Assembly (NCBI RefSeq): GCF_900618535.1
Contig: NZ_UYJA01000001.1
Span: 372,001 to 436,000, forward strand
DNA length: 64,000 bases
Source of the DNA: Pseudomonas bubulae
GTDB lineage: Bacteria; Pseudomonadota; Gammaproteobacteria; Pseudomonadales; Pseudomonadaceae
Direction: 5' to 3'
Positions 25,493 through 34,470 of this stretch are shown here, in pieces. The translations under genes were made by a program, and so were the position numbers. The notes beneath the pieces are model-generated. The model was not told where the DNA came from, did no database searches, and saw only the letters and a list, made by a program, of their open reading frames with translations. Position 1 is the first letter of the stretch, and every line of letters starts with the position of its first letter.

Positions 25493-26929
25493 TCAATCCC
25501 GAGTGATCTGCGCCAGCATTGCCGCCTCGAAATGCTCGCTATAAGGCGGCAGCAAGCCCCATTCGCCGCGCGGATCGTGGTCGGGTGCCTTGAGTACGGT
25601 GCGCAGGTGGCTGAATTCAAGGAACCCTTCACGGCCGTGGTAATGGCCCATGCCCGAGCCGCCGATACCGCCGAACGGAGCATCATGCAAGGCGGCATGC
25701 ATCATCACGTCATTGAGGGTGACGCCACCGGACAGGGTGTGCTCCAGCACATGACGCTGTTCAAGGGCATCGTTGCCAAAGTAGTAGAGGGCCAGTGGCC
25801 GTGGCCGGTCATTGATATGCGCAATCACCTGGTCGACCTCGTCGTAGGGCAGCACGACCATGGCCGGGCCGAAGATCTCTTCGTGCATGATCAGGCTGTC
25901 TTGAGGCGGGTCGATAACCAGTTGCAACGGACGCCGACGGTTTTGCATATCGACCGCTTGCGCATAGGGCAGGCTTATCACCCGGGCACCGGCTTGACGG
26001 GCCTGGTCAACCAGATTTTCCACCCGGGCCAGATGTTGTGGGTTGACCACGGCAACTACATCCGGGTTGTCGCTTACCTCGGGGATGAACCCGCGGTAAG
26101 CGCCAGCAAAGGCATTGATAAACGCCTCAAGCTGCTCACGGGCAACGTAGACCAGGTCCGGGTTGATGCAGACCTGACCGCTGTTGGTGGTCTTGGACAG
26201 AGCAATGCGAAAGGCCGCCGTGGCCAGATCCGCGCTGCGGGCAACGATCACTGGCGATTTACCGCCCAGTTCCAGTGTCACCGGCACCAGGTTTTGCGCT
26301 GCATTACCCATCACCGAGCGGGCCACGGCGGTACTGCCGGTAAACACCAGGTGATCAAAGGGTTGCGCAGTAAAAGCCTGGGCCAGGTCGGCGCCGCCGG
26401 TGACCACCCCCACTTCCAGCGGGTCGAACAGTTCGGCAAACAGCCTGGCAACCAGCGCGGCAGTGCGCGGTACCACCTCCGAGGGCTTGAGGATCGCCCG
26501 GTTACCTGCCGCCAGCGCCGAAGCCAGCGGGCTGAGCAGTGTGTACAGCGGCGCGTTCCAGGTCCCCAGAATGCCCACGGTGCCCTTGGGCTGGTACATC
26601 ACCCATGCCTGGGCACCGAGCTGGTCATAGGGGCTGAAGACCTGTCGCGGTTCATCCTGCATCCAGCTTTCGAGGTGGTCCCGGGCGTGCTTGAGCGAGC
26701 CCAGTGCCCCCAGCACATCGTTCATCAATGAGAACCCCCGGGGGCGACCGCCAAAGTCGGCATCCATCGCCTCGGCCAGCGCCAGGTGGTGGTCCACCAG
26801 TATGTCGATTACCCGCTGGATTCGCGCCCGGCGCTGCGCAGCGCTGACTGCGCCCTGAGCGTTGAACGCGGCTTTCTGCTCAAGCAACAGGGCTGCCAGA
26901 CCATCAGCGCAAGAAATTGCACAACTCAT
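25493..26929 (-). CDS. aldehyde dehydrogenase, coniferyl-aldehyde type
   Basis: This 478-residue class 3-like dehydrogenase should oxidise an aromatic or aliphatic aldehyde to the acid. The general base is E220 in TLELGGKSP, the catalytic cysteine C254 in SGQVCINPD, and the nucleotide loop FTGSTAVARSV (196-206). The ends of the chain (DFGGRPRGFSLMNDVLGAL near the N-terminus; GGIGGSGMGHYHGREGF near the C-terminus) are typical of CalB-type coniferyl aldehyde dehydrogenases. GAGGAGG precedes the ATG. The product acid could feed the adjacent acyl-CoA synthetase. Its own regulon box lies 75 nt upstream. Confidence 0.88.
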   Translation of the reverse strand: MSCAISCADGLAALLLEQKAAFNAQGAVSAAQRRARIQRVIDILVDHHLALAEAMDADFGGRPRGFSLMNDVLGALGSLKHARDHLESWMQDEPRQVFSPYDQLGAQAWVMYQPKGTVGILGTWNAPLYTLLSPLASALAAGNRAILKPSEVVPRTAALVARLFAELFDPLEVGVVTGGADLAQAFTAQPFDHLVFTGSTAVARSVMGNAAQNLVPVTLELGGKSPVIVARSADLATAAFRIALSKTTNSGQVCINPDLVYVAREQLEAFINAFAGAYRGFIPEVSDNPDVVAVVNPQHLARVENLVDQARQAGARVISLPYAQAVDMQNRRRPLQLVIDPPQDSLIMHEEIFGPAMVVLPYDEVDQVIAHINDRPRPLALYYFGNDALEQRHVLEHTLSGGVTLNDVMMHAALHDAPFGGIGGSGMGHYHGREGFLEFSHLRTVLKAPDHDPRGEWGLLPPYSEHFEAAMLAQITRD

Positions 26930-27003
26930 TGATGCCTCCTCAACTGAACAAGGGCCCGCACAACACCCTGATCGAAAGCTAGCCCGATCCTGCGTGCAAG
27001 CGC

Positions 27004-27021
27004 CTCGTCCAAGTGGACGAG
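27004..27021 (-). promoter_or_regulatory. regulon inverted repeat upstream of the aldehyde dehydrogenase
   Basis: CTCGTCC-AAGT-GGACGAG is a perfect inverted repeat; its core TCGTC-N6-GACGA (27005-27020) is the same as that at 25455. It is 75 nt upstream of the aldehyde dehydrogenase start. The divergent efflux operon begins at 27171, so a bidirectional effect is possible. Confidence 0.7.
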
Positions 27022-27170
27022 TAAGTCAGAGTGGCCCCGTAACCTGTACACCCCGCCAATGGCGAAGGTTTCCTCTGGTTGCGGTTGTCCCGCGCTTGGA
27101 TTAACGTTCAGTCCAACTGCCAACGTGACTTGAATCCCGTCACTACCTGCCCTTTCAGGAGGGCTGTCGG

Positions 27171-28718
27171 ATGCAACGGTGCTTGCCGCTGAGTCTGCTG
27201 TTCATTGCCCTCGCAGGTTGTACCCTGGGGCCTGATTTTGTTCGTCCCGAAGTTGCTGCGGATGCCGGTTACTCCACGCACAACCTCACGACCACCGCCC
27301 GGGCCGATATTGACGCTGGCGGCGCTGCGCAACGCCTGATTGCCGGCATGGATATACCCGGGCAATGGTGGACACTGTTCCGCTCGCCGGAATTGAACGC
27401 CCTGGTGGAAGAGGCCTTGCGCGCCAACCCGGATATCAGCGCCGCGCAAGCAGCATTGCGCCAGGCCAATGAGCAGGTGTATGTCGATCAGGCTTCCTTG
27501 TTTCCCGTCCTGAACGGCAATTTGTCGAAAACCCGCCAGAAAGTCTCCGGGACCACATCCGGTACGGCGTCGTCGCCGATTCTCACACTCAGCTCCGCGT
27601 CACTGAGCGTGTCCTATGCGCCGGATGTCTTCGGCGGTACGCGCCGGCAGATCGAGTCGTCCACGGCGCAAGCCGAGTACCAGCGTTTTCAGCTTGAGGC
27701 CACCTACCTCACGCTATCCACCAATGTGGTCAATACCGCCGTCAGCCTGGCGTCCCTGCGCGATCAGATTGCGGCGACCGGGCAAATCATCCAGCTACAG
27801 AGCGACCAGCTCGACCTGCTGCAGGCGCAGCGGCGCCTCGGTGCCATTGCCGATACCGATGTATTGACCCAGCAAACTGCCTTGGCGCAAACCCGCGCTA
27901 CTCTGGCGCCCTTGCAAAAGCAGTTGGCGCAAACCCGGAACCAGTTGATGGCCTACCTGGGCAGGTTCCCCAATCAGGACAAGGGCGAGCGTTTCAACCT
28001 GGCGTCCCTGCATCTGCCGCAAGAATTGCCAGTGAGTCTGCCCTCGGCAATCGTCGAAAAGCGTCCGGATGTGCGCTCCGCTCAGGCGCAACTGCATGAG
28101 GCCAGTGCCAATATTGGCGTGGCGGTGGCCAATCAGTTGCCACAGTTCAGCATTACCGGTTCATTGGGTTCCACGGTAGCCAGCGGCAGCACGCTGTTTT
28201 CCGCAGGCTCGGGTGTATGGAGCCTGGCCGGGGCAATTGCCCAACCGCTGTTCGATGCTGGTGCGCTTGAACACCGAAAACGGGCGGCGGTTGCGGCATA
28301 TGACCAGTCGGCGGCGCAGTACCGCGGTACGGTGCTTGCCGCATTCCAGGATGTGGCCAACGTGCTCAGGGCGCTGGAGGCCGATGCCGAGGCGCTCAAG
28401 CAGCAAGTGGCTGCGGAGCAGTCCGCCCAGGCCAGCCTTGCCCTGGTGCAGGCGCAGTACCGCCTGGGAGCGGTGGCTTATATCAACCTGCTCACGGCGC
28501 AGCAAACCTACCAGAACACCGTGCTCAGCCGGGTCCAGGCCCAGGCCGTGCGCTACAGCGATACCGCAGCGCTGTTCCAGGCTCTGGGCGGCGGCTGGTG
28601 GAACCGCAGCGACCCTGACCCCCAGGGCCGCCCTGACCGATTCGGCTTGCCGACTTGGCAAGAACTCATGCCGAGTCACAACAAGACCGCGCCCGCCAAA
28701 CCCACGCGGCTCGACTGA
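27171..28718 (+). CDS. outer-membrane efflux lipoprotein (OMF, NodT/OprM family)
   Basis: The 515-residue protein begins with a lipoprotein signal and lipobox LAGC (Cys17), followed by LGPDFVRPEV, the usual opening of OprM/NodT channels. Two repeats of the OEP fold follow, with long coiled coils (ALRQANEQVYVDQASLFPVL; ATIGQI- and LVQAQYRLGAVAYINLLTAQQTYQ-like helices). It forms the trimeric exit duct of a tripartite pump. AGGAGG lies upstream of the ATG. It is the first gene of an OMF-MFP-RND operon, an order different from the MFP-RND-OMF order of the main Mex pumps. Confidence 0.9.
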   Translation: MQRCLPLSLLFIALAGCTLGPDFVRPEVAADAGYSTHNLTTTARADIDAGGAAQRLIAGMDIPGQWWTLFRSPELNALVEEALRANPDISAAQAALRQANEQVYVDQASLFPVLNGNLSKTRQKVSGTTSGTASSPILTLSSASLSVSYAPDVFGGTRRQIESSTAQAEYQRFQLEATYLTLSTNVVNTAVSLASLRDQIAATGQIIQLQSDQLDLLQAQRRLGAIADTDVLTQQTALAQTRATLAPLQKQLAQTRNQLMAYLGRFPNQDKGERFNLASLHLPQELPVSLPSAIVEKRPDVRSAQAQLHEASANIGVAVANQLPQFSITGSLGSTVASGSTLFSAGSGVWSLAGAIAQPLFDAGALEHRKRAAVAAYDQSAAQYRGTVLAAFQDVANVLRALEADAEALKQQVAAEQSAQASLALVQAQYRLGAVAYINLLTAQQTYQNTVLSRVQAQAVRYSDTAALFQALGGGWWNRSDPDPQGRPDRFGLPTWQELMPSHNKTAPAKPTRLD

Positions 28719-28744
28719 ATACCATTGAAACAGCGAGAACAACC

Positions 28745-29920
28745 ATGGCTGACGTCAACAACGACTCACTCGCGCAACCCACTGCAAGGCGCAGGCTGTG
28801 GCGGCCGATGCTTATCATGATCGGGGTGGTGCTGGTGATTGTCGCGATCATCGCCGGGGTCAAGTTCGCGCAGATCTCAGCCATGATTAACCAGGCAAAG
28901 CAGCCCTTGCCCGCCGCCGTCGTCACCGCCATGCAAGTACCGTTCGACGACTGGCAGCCGACGGTGACCGCCGTGGGCTCGATAAAAGCCGTGCGCGGGG
29001 TCGATGTGACCACCGAAGCGGGCGGCATTGTGCGCAGCATCGGTTTTACACCGGGCCAGGAAGTGGCAGCACAGGCGCTGCTGGTTCAATTGAATGCTGA
29101 TTCGGACATCGCCCTGCTCCATTCGCTGGAAGCCACGGCGGACCTGGCCGCCATCGTCCTCAAGCGTGACCGCGCACAACTGGCGGTCAACGCCGTGTCC
29201 CAGGCGCAAGTGGACACCGACAACGCAGACCTCAAAGCCAAACTGGCCGCCGCAGAACAGCAGCGGGCGCTGGTGGCGCAAAAAACCATTCGTGCGCCCT
29301 TTGCCGGGCGTATAGGCATTACTGCTGTCAACCCCGGGCAATACCTCAACCCCGGTGACAAAATCGCCACGTTGCAAACCTTCGACCCCATCTATATCGA
29401 CTTCAACGTGCCCCAGACCCAACTGGAAGCCATTGCTGTCGGCCAAAAAGTATCGGTGACCGCCGACGGCCTCTCCAACCAGACATTCACGGGGCGCGTC
29501 AGCACCATAGACACCCGCTTCGACCCGACCACGCGTAACGTCACGGTCGAAGCCAGCGTTGCCAACCCCGGGAAAAACCTGGTGCCCGGCATGTTTGCCC
29601 GCGCAGTTGTCGACTCGGGGGCGGTGCTGCGCTACCTGACCGTGCCACAGACAGCCGTCACCTATAACCCCTACGGCACCACCGTTTTTATCGCGCTGTC
29701 GAGCAAGAACGACAAGGGTGAAGACGTTCTCACGGCGCAACAGGCCTTTATCAAGACCGGACCGACCCGTGGCGATCAGGTCGCCATCCTGTCCGGTGTG
29801 AAGGAAGGCGACCTGTTGATCACCAGTGGTCAGATGAAACTCAAAAATGGCTCACCGGTGCAGATCGACAACAGTGCTGCGCCGCTCAACGATGCGGCGC
29901 CAACGCCTCAAGAACATTAA
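28745..29920 (+). CDS. RND membrane-fusion protein
   Basis: The 391-residue periplasmic adaptor is anchored by an uncleaved N-terminal TM helix (about 21-41) instead of a lipobox. The lipoyl/biotinyl half-motifs (TTEAGGIVRSIGFTPGQEV; IRAPFAGRIGITAVNPGQY) flank an alpha-helical hairpin (about 120-170), and the beta-barrel segment DPIYIDFNVPQTQL follows. It links the RND transporter to the outer-membrane channel. The start at 28745 follows the OMF stop by 26 nt. Anchoring by a TM helix resembles MdtA/EmrA-like or TriA-like adaptors. Confidence 0.9.
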   Translation: MADVNNDSLAQPTARRRLWRPMLIMIGVVLVIVAIIAGVKFAQISAMINQAKQPLPAAVVTAMQVPFDDWQPTVTAVGSIKAVRGVDVTTEAGGIVRSIGFTPGQEVAAQALLVQLNADSDIALLHSLEATADLAAIVLKRDRAQLAVNAVSQAQVDTDNADLKAKLAAAEQQRALVAQKTIRAPFAGRIGITAVNPGQYLNPGDKIATLQTFDPIYIDFNVPQTQLEAIAVGQKVSVTADGLSNQTFTGRVSTIDTRFDPTTRNVTVEASVANPGKNLVPGMFARAVVDSGAVLRYLTVPQTAVTYNPYGTTVFIALSSKNDKGEDVLTAQQAFIKTGPTRGDQVAILSGVKEGDLLITSGQMKLKNGSPVQIDNSAAPLNDAAPTPQEH

Positions 29921-29929
29921 AGGTGACCC

Positions 29930-32900
29930 ATGAAGCTCACCGATACCTTTATCCAGCGCCCGGTCTGGGCCGTAGTGGTTTCGCTGTTTATCCTGATCTT
30001 GGGGCTACGTTCGATCTTCGAATTGCCGGTCAACCAATGGCCGCGAACCGAAAATGCGGTGGTCACTATTACTACCGCCTACTACGGCGCCGATGCAGCC
30101 ACAGTTGCCGGGTTTATCACCCAGCCACTGGAGTCGGCGATCGCCCAGGCCCAGGGCATCGATTATCTGTCTTCGTCGAGTATTACCGGGGTCTCGACCA
30201 TTACCGCCACGCTGCGGCTGAACTTCGACGCCAGCAAGGCCCTGACCGAGATCAACACCCAGGTCAACTCGGTCAAGAACCAGCTACCGGCCCAGGCCCA
30301 GGAACCGGTGCTGTCGGTTGCGGTGGGGCAAACCACGGATGCCATGTACCTGGGGTTCTACAGCGACACCCTGCCCACCAATAACATCACCGATTATCTG
30401 GTGCGGGTGGTCAAACCCAAGCTCGACTCGATCCAGGGCGTGCAAACCGCAGAAATCCTCGGTGGGCGCCAGTTCGCCCTGCGTGCCTGGCTGGACCCGG
30501 ACAAACTGGCGGCCCATAACGTCACCGCCCAGGACGTAGTCGCGGCGCTGGCCAACAACAACTACCTGTCTGCCGTGGGTTCAACCCGCGGGCAAATGGT
30601 CACGGTAGACCTGACGGCCGGAACCGACTTGCACACGGTGGATGAATTCAAGCGGCTGGTGATCAAGAACAACGACGATGCCCTGGTGTACCTGGAAGAT
30701 GTCGCCACTGTGACCCTGGGTGCAGAAAGCTACGACAGCAGCGTGGCGTTTTCCGGCAAACGTTCGGTGTTCGTCGGTATCAAGGCCGCGCCCAATGCCA
30801 ATATCCTCAGCGTTGCCAGCAGCGTGCGCGACGCCTTCCCCGAACTGCAAGCGCAATTGCCTGCAGGCGTGCGCGGCGAAATCGTTTATGACTCCACAGC
30901 GTTCATCAATACTTCGATTGTCGAGGTGGTCAAGACCCTGGTGGAAGCAATGGTCATAGTGTCGGTGGTCATCTACCTGTTCCTCGGCTCATTCCGCGCG
31001 GTGATAGTGCCACTGGTGGCGATACCGCTGTCGCTGGTCGGCACCTTCTTTGTCATGTATCTGCTGGGTTACTCGATCAACCTGCTGACCTTGCTTGCAT
31101 TGGTTCTGGCCATTGGTCTGGTGGTGGACGACGCGATTATCGTGGTGGAAAACGTCGACCGGCATATCAAGGAACAAGGCAAAAGTGTATTTGAAGCCGC
31201 GTTGATGGCGGCGCGTGAACTGGGCGGCCCGATCATCGCGATGACGGTGGTGCTGATTGCCGCCTATGTGCCGATCGGGCTGCGCAGCGGCTTGACGGGG
31301 GCACTGTTCAAGGAGTTCTGTTTTTCCCTGGCCGGTGCGGTAACCGTATCGGCAGTGGTGGCCTTGACGCTGTCACCGATGATGACCTCCCGGCTATTGC
31401 AACCCGGGCAGGATGAAGGTCGCTTCGCGCGCCGGCTCGATCAGTGTTTTGACTGGCTGCGCGGGCGTTACCATCGCGTTTTGTCAGCCGGTCTGGATAT
31501 CTGGCCGGTGCTGGTGACCTTTGGCTTTGTCCTGTTTGTACTGGTCGCCGCCAGTGGCATGACCGCCAAAAGCGAACTGTCACCGACCGAAGACCAAGGG
31601 CTGGTGTTCATGATGATCAAAGGCCCGCCGACAGCTGCACCGCAACAGAAGGAGCCTGAATACGCGCAGATGTTCCAGCTGACCGGGCTGCCCGCCCTCA
31701 ATCAGGGCCTGGGCGGGGTCTTGCTCAAGCCCTGGAGCGAGCGCACACGCTCCCAGGCCGAGCTGATCTTCGATCTTCAGCAAAAATGGAATCAGGTGCC
31801 GGGGGCCACCGTCGCTGCCTTCCCATTGCCTTCGTTACCGGGCGCCCAGGGATTGCCGGTGCAGTTTGTGATCACCACCACCGACTCGGTAGAAAACCTC
31901 AATGAAGTGGCTCAGGCCGTGATGGCCGAAGCCCAGAAGCAACAGCTGTTCTGGTTTGCCGACATGGACCTGAAACTGGACAAACCGCAGGCCAGACTGG
32001 TGGTCGACCGGGAAAAAATTGCCGCACTGGGCATGACCCAGGCAGATGTCGGCGCAGCCCTGTCAGCTGCATTGGGTGGCAACTACGTCAATTACTTCTC
32101 GACCGCCGGGCGCTCATACAAAGTCATCCCGCAAGTACTGCAGGTTGACCGGCTCAACCCCGAGCAGATTCTCGATTACTACATCCGTACGCCCGCCGGT
32201 GTGATGATCCCGGCGCGCACGGTGGCGCATATCGAGACCTCGACACAACCCGAGTCGATCAATCACTTCCAGCAGTTGAACTCGGCGACCCTCTCGGGCG
32301 TCAGCGGTGTGGCCCAGGGCGAGTTGCTGGCCAGGCTCAACACTATCCTGAGCGACATTGCGCCCTCGGGTTACACCTCGGACTTTTCCGGCGAGTCGCG
32401 TCAGTTCATGCAAGAGTCCGGCGGCTTTGTCGGCTTGCTGCTGTTCTCGATATTAATCGTCTACCTGGCCCTGGCCTTCCAGTTCGAAAGCTTCCGCGAT
32501 CCGGTGGTCATTCTGTTCTCGGTGCCGCCGGCACTGTTTGGTGCGCTGGCCTTTATTACCATGGGCTTTGCTTCGATCAATGTGTACACCCAGGTGGGCC
32601 TGGTGACGCTGCTGGGGCTGATCACCAAGCACGGGATCCTGATCGTGCAATTTGCCAATGAACTGCAACGCGCAGGCCGCAGCAAGCGTGAGGCCATTGA
32701 GGAAGCCGCCGGCGTGCGCCTGCGGCCGATCCTGATGACCACGGCCGCGATGGTACTGGGCGTGGTGCCGCTGGTCTGGGCTTCCGGTGCCGGGGCTGCA
32801 GGGCGCCATGACATGGGGCTGGTGATCTTCGCCGGGCTGTCTATCGGCACCCTGCTGACGCTGTTCATGGTGCCGGCGATGTATATGTTTATCGGTTCCA

Positions 32901-32950
32901 GCCATCACCTCCAGGCTGCACGACCCTCGACAGATCCGCGCGGCGGATGA
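29930..32950 (+). CDS. RND efflux permease, HAE1 family
   Basis: The 1006-residue inner-membrane proton antiporter has the 12-TM RND topology: one N-terminal helix, a first periplasmic porter loop of about 300 residues, TM helices with the proton-relay motif GLVVDDAIIVVENVDRH near residue 400, a second porter loop, and a closing helix bundle (LLGLITKHGILIVQFANELQ, then AAMVLGVVPLVWASGAGA). It is slightly shorter than MexB (about 1046). A drug or metabolite export role is likely; proximity to the degradation cluster suggests protection from its substrates. The gene starts 9 nt after the MFP. Confidence 0.92.
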   Translation: MKLTDTFIQRPVWAVVVSLFILILGLRSIFELPVNQWPRTENAVVTITTAYYGADAATVAGFITQPLESAIAQAQGIDYLSSSSITGVSTITATLRLNFDASKALTEINTQVNSVKNQLPAQAQEPVLSVAVGQTTDAMYLGFYSDTLPTNNITDYLVRVVKPKLDSIQGVQTAEILGGRQFALRAWLDPDKLAAHNVTAQDVVAALANNNYLSAVGSTRGQMVTVDLTAGTDLHTVDEFKRLVIKNNDDALVYLEDVATVTLGAESYDSSVAFSGKRSVFVGIKAAPNANILSVASSVRDAFPELQAQLPAGVRGEIVYDSTAFINTSIVEVVKTLVEAMVIVSVVIYLFLGSFRAVIVPLVAIPLSLVGTFFVMYLLGYSINLLTLLALVLAIGLVVDDAIIVVENVDRHIKEQGKSVFEAALMAARELGGPIIAMTVVLIAAYVPIGLRSGLTGALFKEFCFSLAGAVTVSAVVALTLSPMMTSRLLQPGQDEGRFARRLDQCFDWLRGRYHRVLSAGLDIWPVLVTFGFVLFVLVAASGMTAKSELSPTEDQGLVFMMIKGPPTAAPQQKEPEYAQMFQLTGLPALNQGLGGVLLKPWSERTRSQAELIFDLQQKWNQVPGATVAAFPLPSLPGAQGLPVQFVITTTDSVENLNEVAQAVMAEAQKQQLFWFADMDLKLDKPQARLVVDREKIAALGMTQADVGAALSAALGGNYVNYFSTAGRSYKVIPQVLQVDRLNPEQILDYYIRTPAGVMIPARTVAHIETSTQPESINHFQQLNSATLSGVSGVAQGELLARLNTILSDIAPSGYTSDFSGESRQFMQESGGFVGLLLFSILIVYLALAFQFESFRDPVVILFSVPPALFGALAFITMGFASINVYTQVGLVTLLGLITKHGILIVQFANELQRAGRSKREAIEEAAGVRLRPILMTTAAMVLGVVPLVWASGAGAAGRHDMGLVIFAGLSIGTLLTLFMVPAMYMFIGSSHHLQAARPSTDPRGG

Positions 32951-32992
32951 ATACAGGGGGCAAGGTTGACAGGGTCGCATACGTGCTCTAGG

Positions 32993-33008
32993 TTGACGCA
33001 AACGTAAA
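32993..33008 (+). promoter_or_regulatory. LiuR-like (MerR-family) palindrome
   Basis: TTGACGCAAACGTAAA closely resembles the TTnACGT-nAACGTnAA-type operator of LiuR, the MerR-family regulator of branched-chain and acyl-CoA catabolism in proteobacteria. It lies 47 nt before the GntP-family permease start. The resemblance is judged from memory of the consensus, and no liuR gene is in the window. Confidence 0.45.
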
Positions 33009-33055
33009 CGTAAGCACAAAAACAAGCCAAAACAATAATTATAAGAGAGCCACCC

Positions 33056-34441
33056 ATGAGCACGATGGCGATACTGATATCCCTTCTGTTGTTGATGTTT
33101 TTCGCCTACCGGGGCGTGACGGTTTTGATCCTGGCGCCGTTGATGGCCGCGCTGGCCGTTCTTCTCAGCGGGGCAGCCGCAGATATCATGCCCACCTTTA
33201 CCCAGCTGTTCATGAAGGAGCTGGGGCTCTATGTGATCAAGTTTTTCCCCCTGTTCATACTCGGTGCCCTGTTCGGCAAGCTGGTCGCCGACTCCGGAGC
33301 AGCGCATACCATCGCTGACTGGTTTATGCGCAAACTCGGCCATCGCCATGCAATTCTCACCGTAGTGCTGGCCTGTGCGCTGTTGACCTACGGTGGCGTA
33401 TCGCTGTTTGTGGTGGCCTTTGCCGTATACCCGATCGGGGCGGCAATTTTTCGTGAGTCCGGCACGCCAAAACGCTATATGCCAGCGGCCATCGCGCTGG
33501 GGGCCTTTACCTTCACCATGACCGCGCTGCCTGGCGCACCGTCGATACAGAACTCGATTCCCACGGCTTATCTGGGCACCACCACCTTCGCCGCCCCGGG
33601 CCTGGGCATCATCGCGTCGATCGTCATGCTGTGGATGGGCAGCTGGATGCTGCAATCGCGAGCCCGCAAGGCCATGGCCAAGGGTGAAGGCTACGGCCCC
33701 CATGACGACGAAATAGCGTCGAATGCCAGCATAAAAAAACCCGGACTGCTCGTAGCCCTGCTGCCGATAATCGTGGTGATCGGCCTGAACGCGGCGTTCA
33801 GCTACTGGATCCTGCCTGCCCTGGACCTCAGCGTTTTGCGTGAAGAGCGCTTTGGCAATATCGACCCGGTGAGCGTCATAGGGCTGTGGTCCGTGCTGTT
33901 GGCCCTGATGTGCGCAATCGTATTTGTGATCCTGCTCAACTGGCGCCGCTGGGACAACCTGACGGTCACCCTCAACAAGGGCACCATCGGCGCCCTGCTG
34001 CCGATCTTCAACACAGCTTCGGAAGTGGCCTATGGCGCGGTGATCGCCGGTATGGCCGGATTTGCGCTGATCAAGGACACCATCCTCAATGTCTCGCCGG
34101 AGCATCCGCTGATTTCGGCCGTGCTCAGCATGAACGTGCTGGCAGGCATTACCGGCTCCTCGTCCGGAGGCCTGAGCATCGCCTTCCGCACCCTGGGCAC
34201 GGACTATCTGCGCATGATCGAAGCCGCGGGCATCAGCCCCGACCTGTTTCACCGGGTCGCTACCATTGCTGCCGGCGGCCTGGACACCCTGCCCCACTCG
34301 GGCGCGGTGATCACCTTACTGGCAATTTGTAACCTTACGCACCGCCAGTCCTACCCGCAAATTTTCATGATGACGACCGTTGTGCCCATGACCGCCTTGC
34401 TGGTGGTCATGGTGCTGGGTTCAACGTTCGGCAGCTTCTGA
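33056..34441 (+). CDS. GntP-family permease (short-chain hydroxy-acid/ketoacid type)
   Basis: The 461-residue inner-membrane carrier has about 12 hydrophobic helices. The order ADSGAAHTIADWFMRKLG (about 82-99), TYGGVSLFVVAFAVYP, the acid-binding loop ALPGAPSIQNSIPTAYLGTT and the terminal TGSSSGGLSIAF region are typical of GntP proteins that take up beta-hydroxybutyrate, gluconate or related acids. AAGAGAG precedes the ATG. The acyl-CoA synthetase gene follows 29 nt after the stop codon, so the imported acid is probably activated by that enzyme. Confidence 0.87.
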   Translation: MSTMAILISLLLLMFFAYRGVTVLILAPLMAALAVLLSGAAADIMPTFTQLFMKELGLYVIKFFPLFILGALFGKLVADSGAAHTIADWFMRKLGHRHAILTVVLACALLTYGGVSLFVVAFAVYPIGAAIFRESGTPKRYMPAAIALGAFTFTMTALPGAPSIQNSIPTAYLGTTTFAAPGLGIIASIVMLWMGSWMLQSRARKAMAKGEGYGPHDDEIASNASIKKPGLLVALLPIIVVIGLNAAFSYWILPALDLSVLREERFGNIDPVSVIGLWSVLLALMCAIVFVILLNWRRWDNLTVTLNKGTIGALLPIFNTASEVAYGAVIAGMAGFALIKDTILNVSPEHPLISAVLSMNVLAGITGSSSGGLSIAFRTLGTDYLRMIEAAGISPDLFHRVATIAAGGLDTLPHSGAVITLLAICNLTHRQSYPQIFMMTTVVPMTALLVVMVLGSTFGSF

Positions 34442-34470
34442 CCATGGCGCATAACAACAAGGACTCGACC

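Noticed and set aside
32453..34297. Long 614-codon minus-strand frame opposite the RND permease end and the GntP permease
   Set aside because: It is antisense to two well-supported membrane genes, has very high His/Gln/Arg content and no family features. This is the usual shadow of a high-G+C gene.
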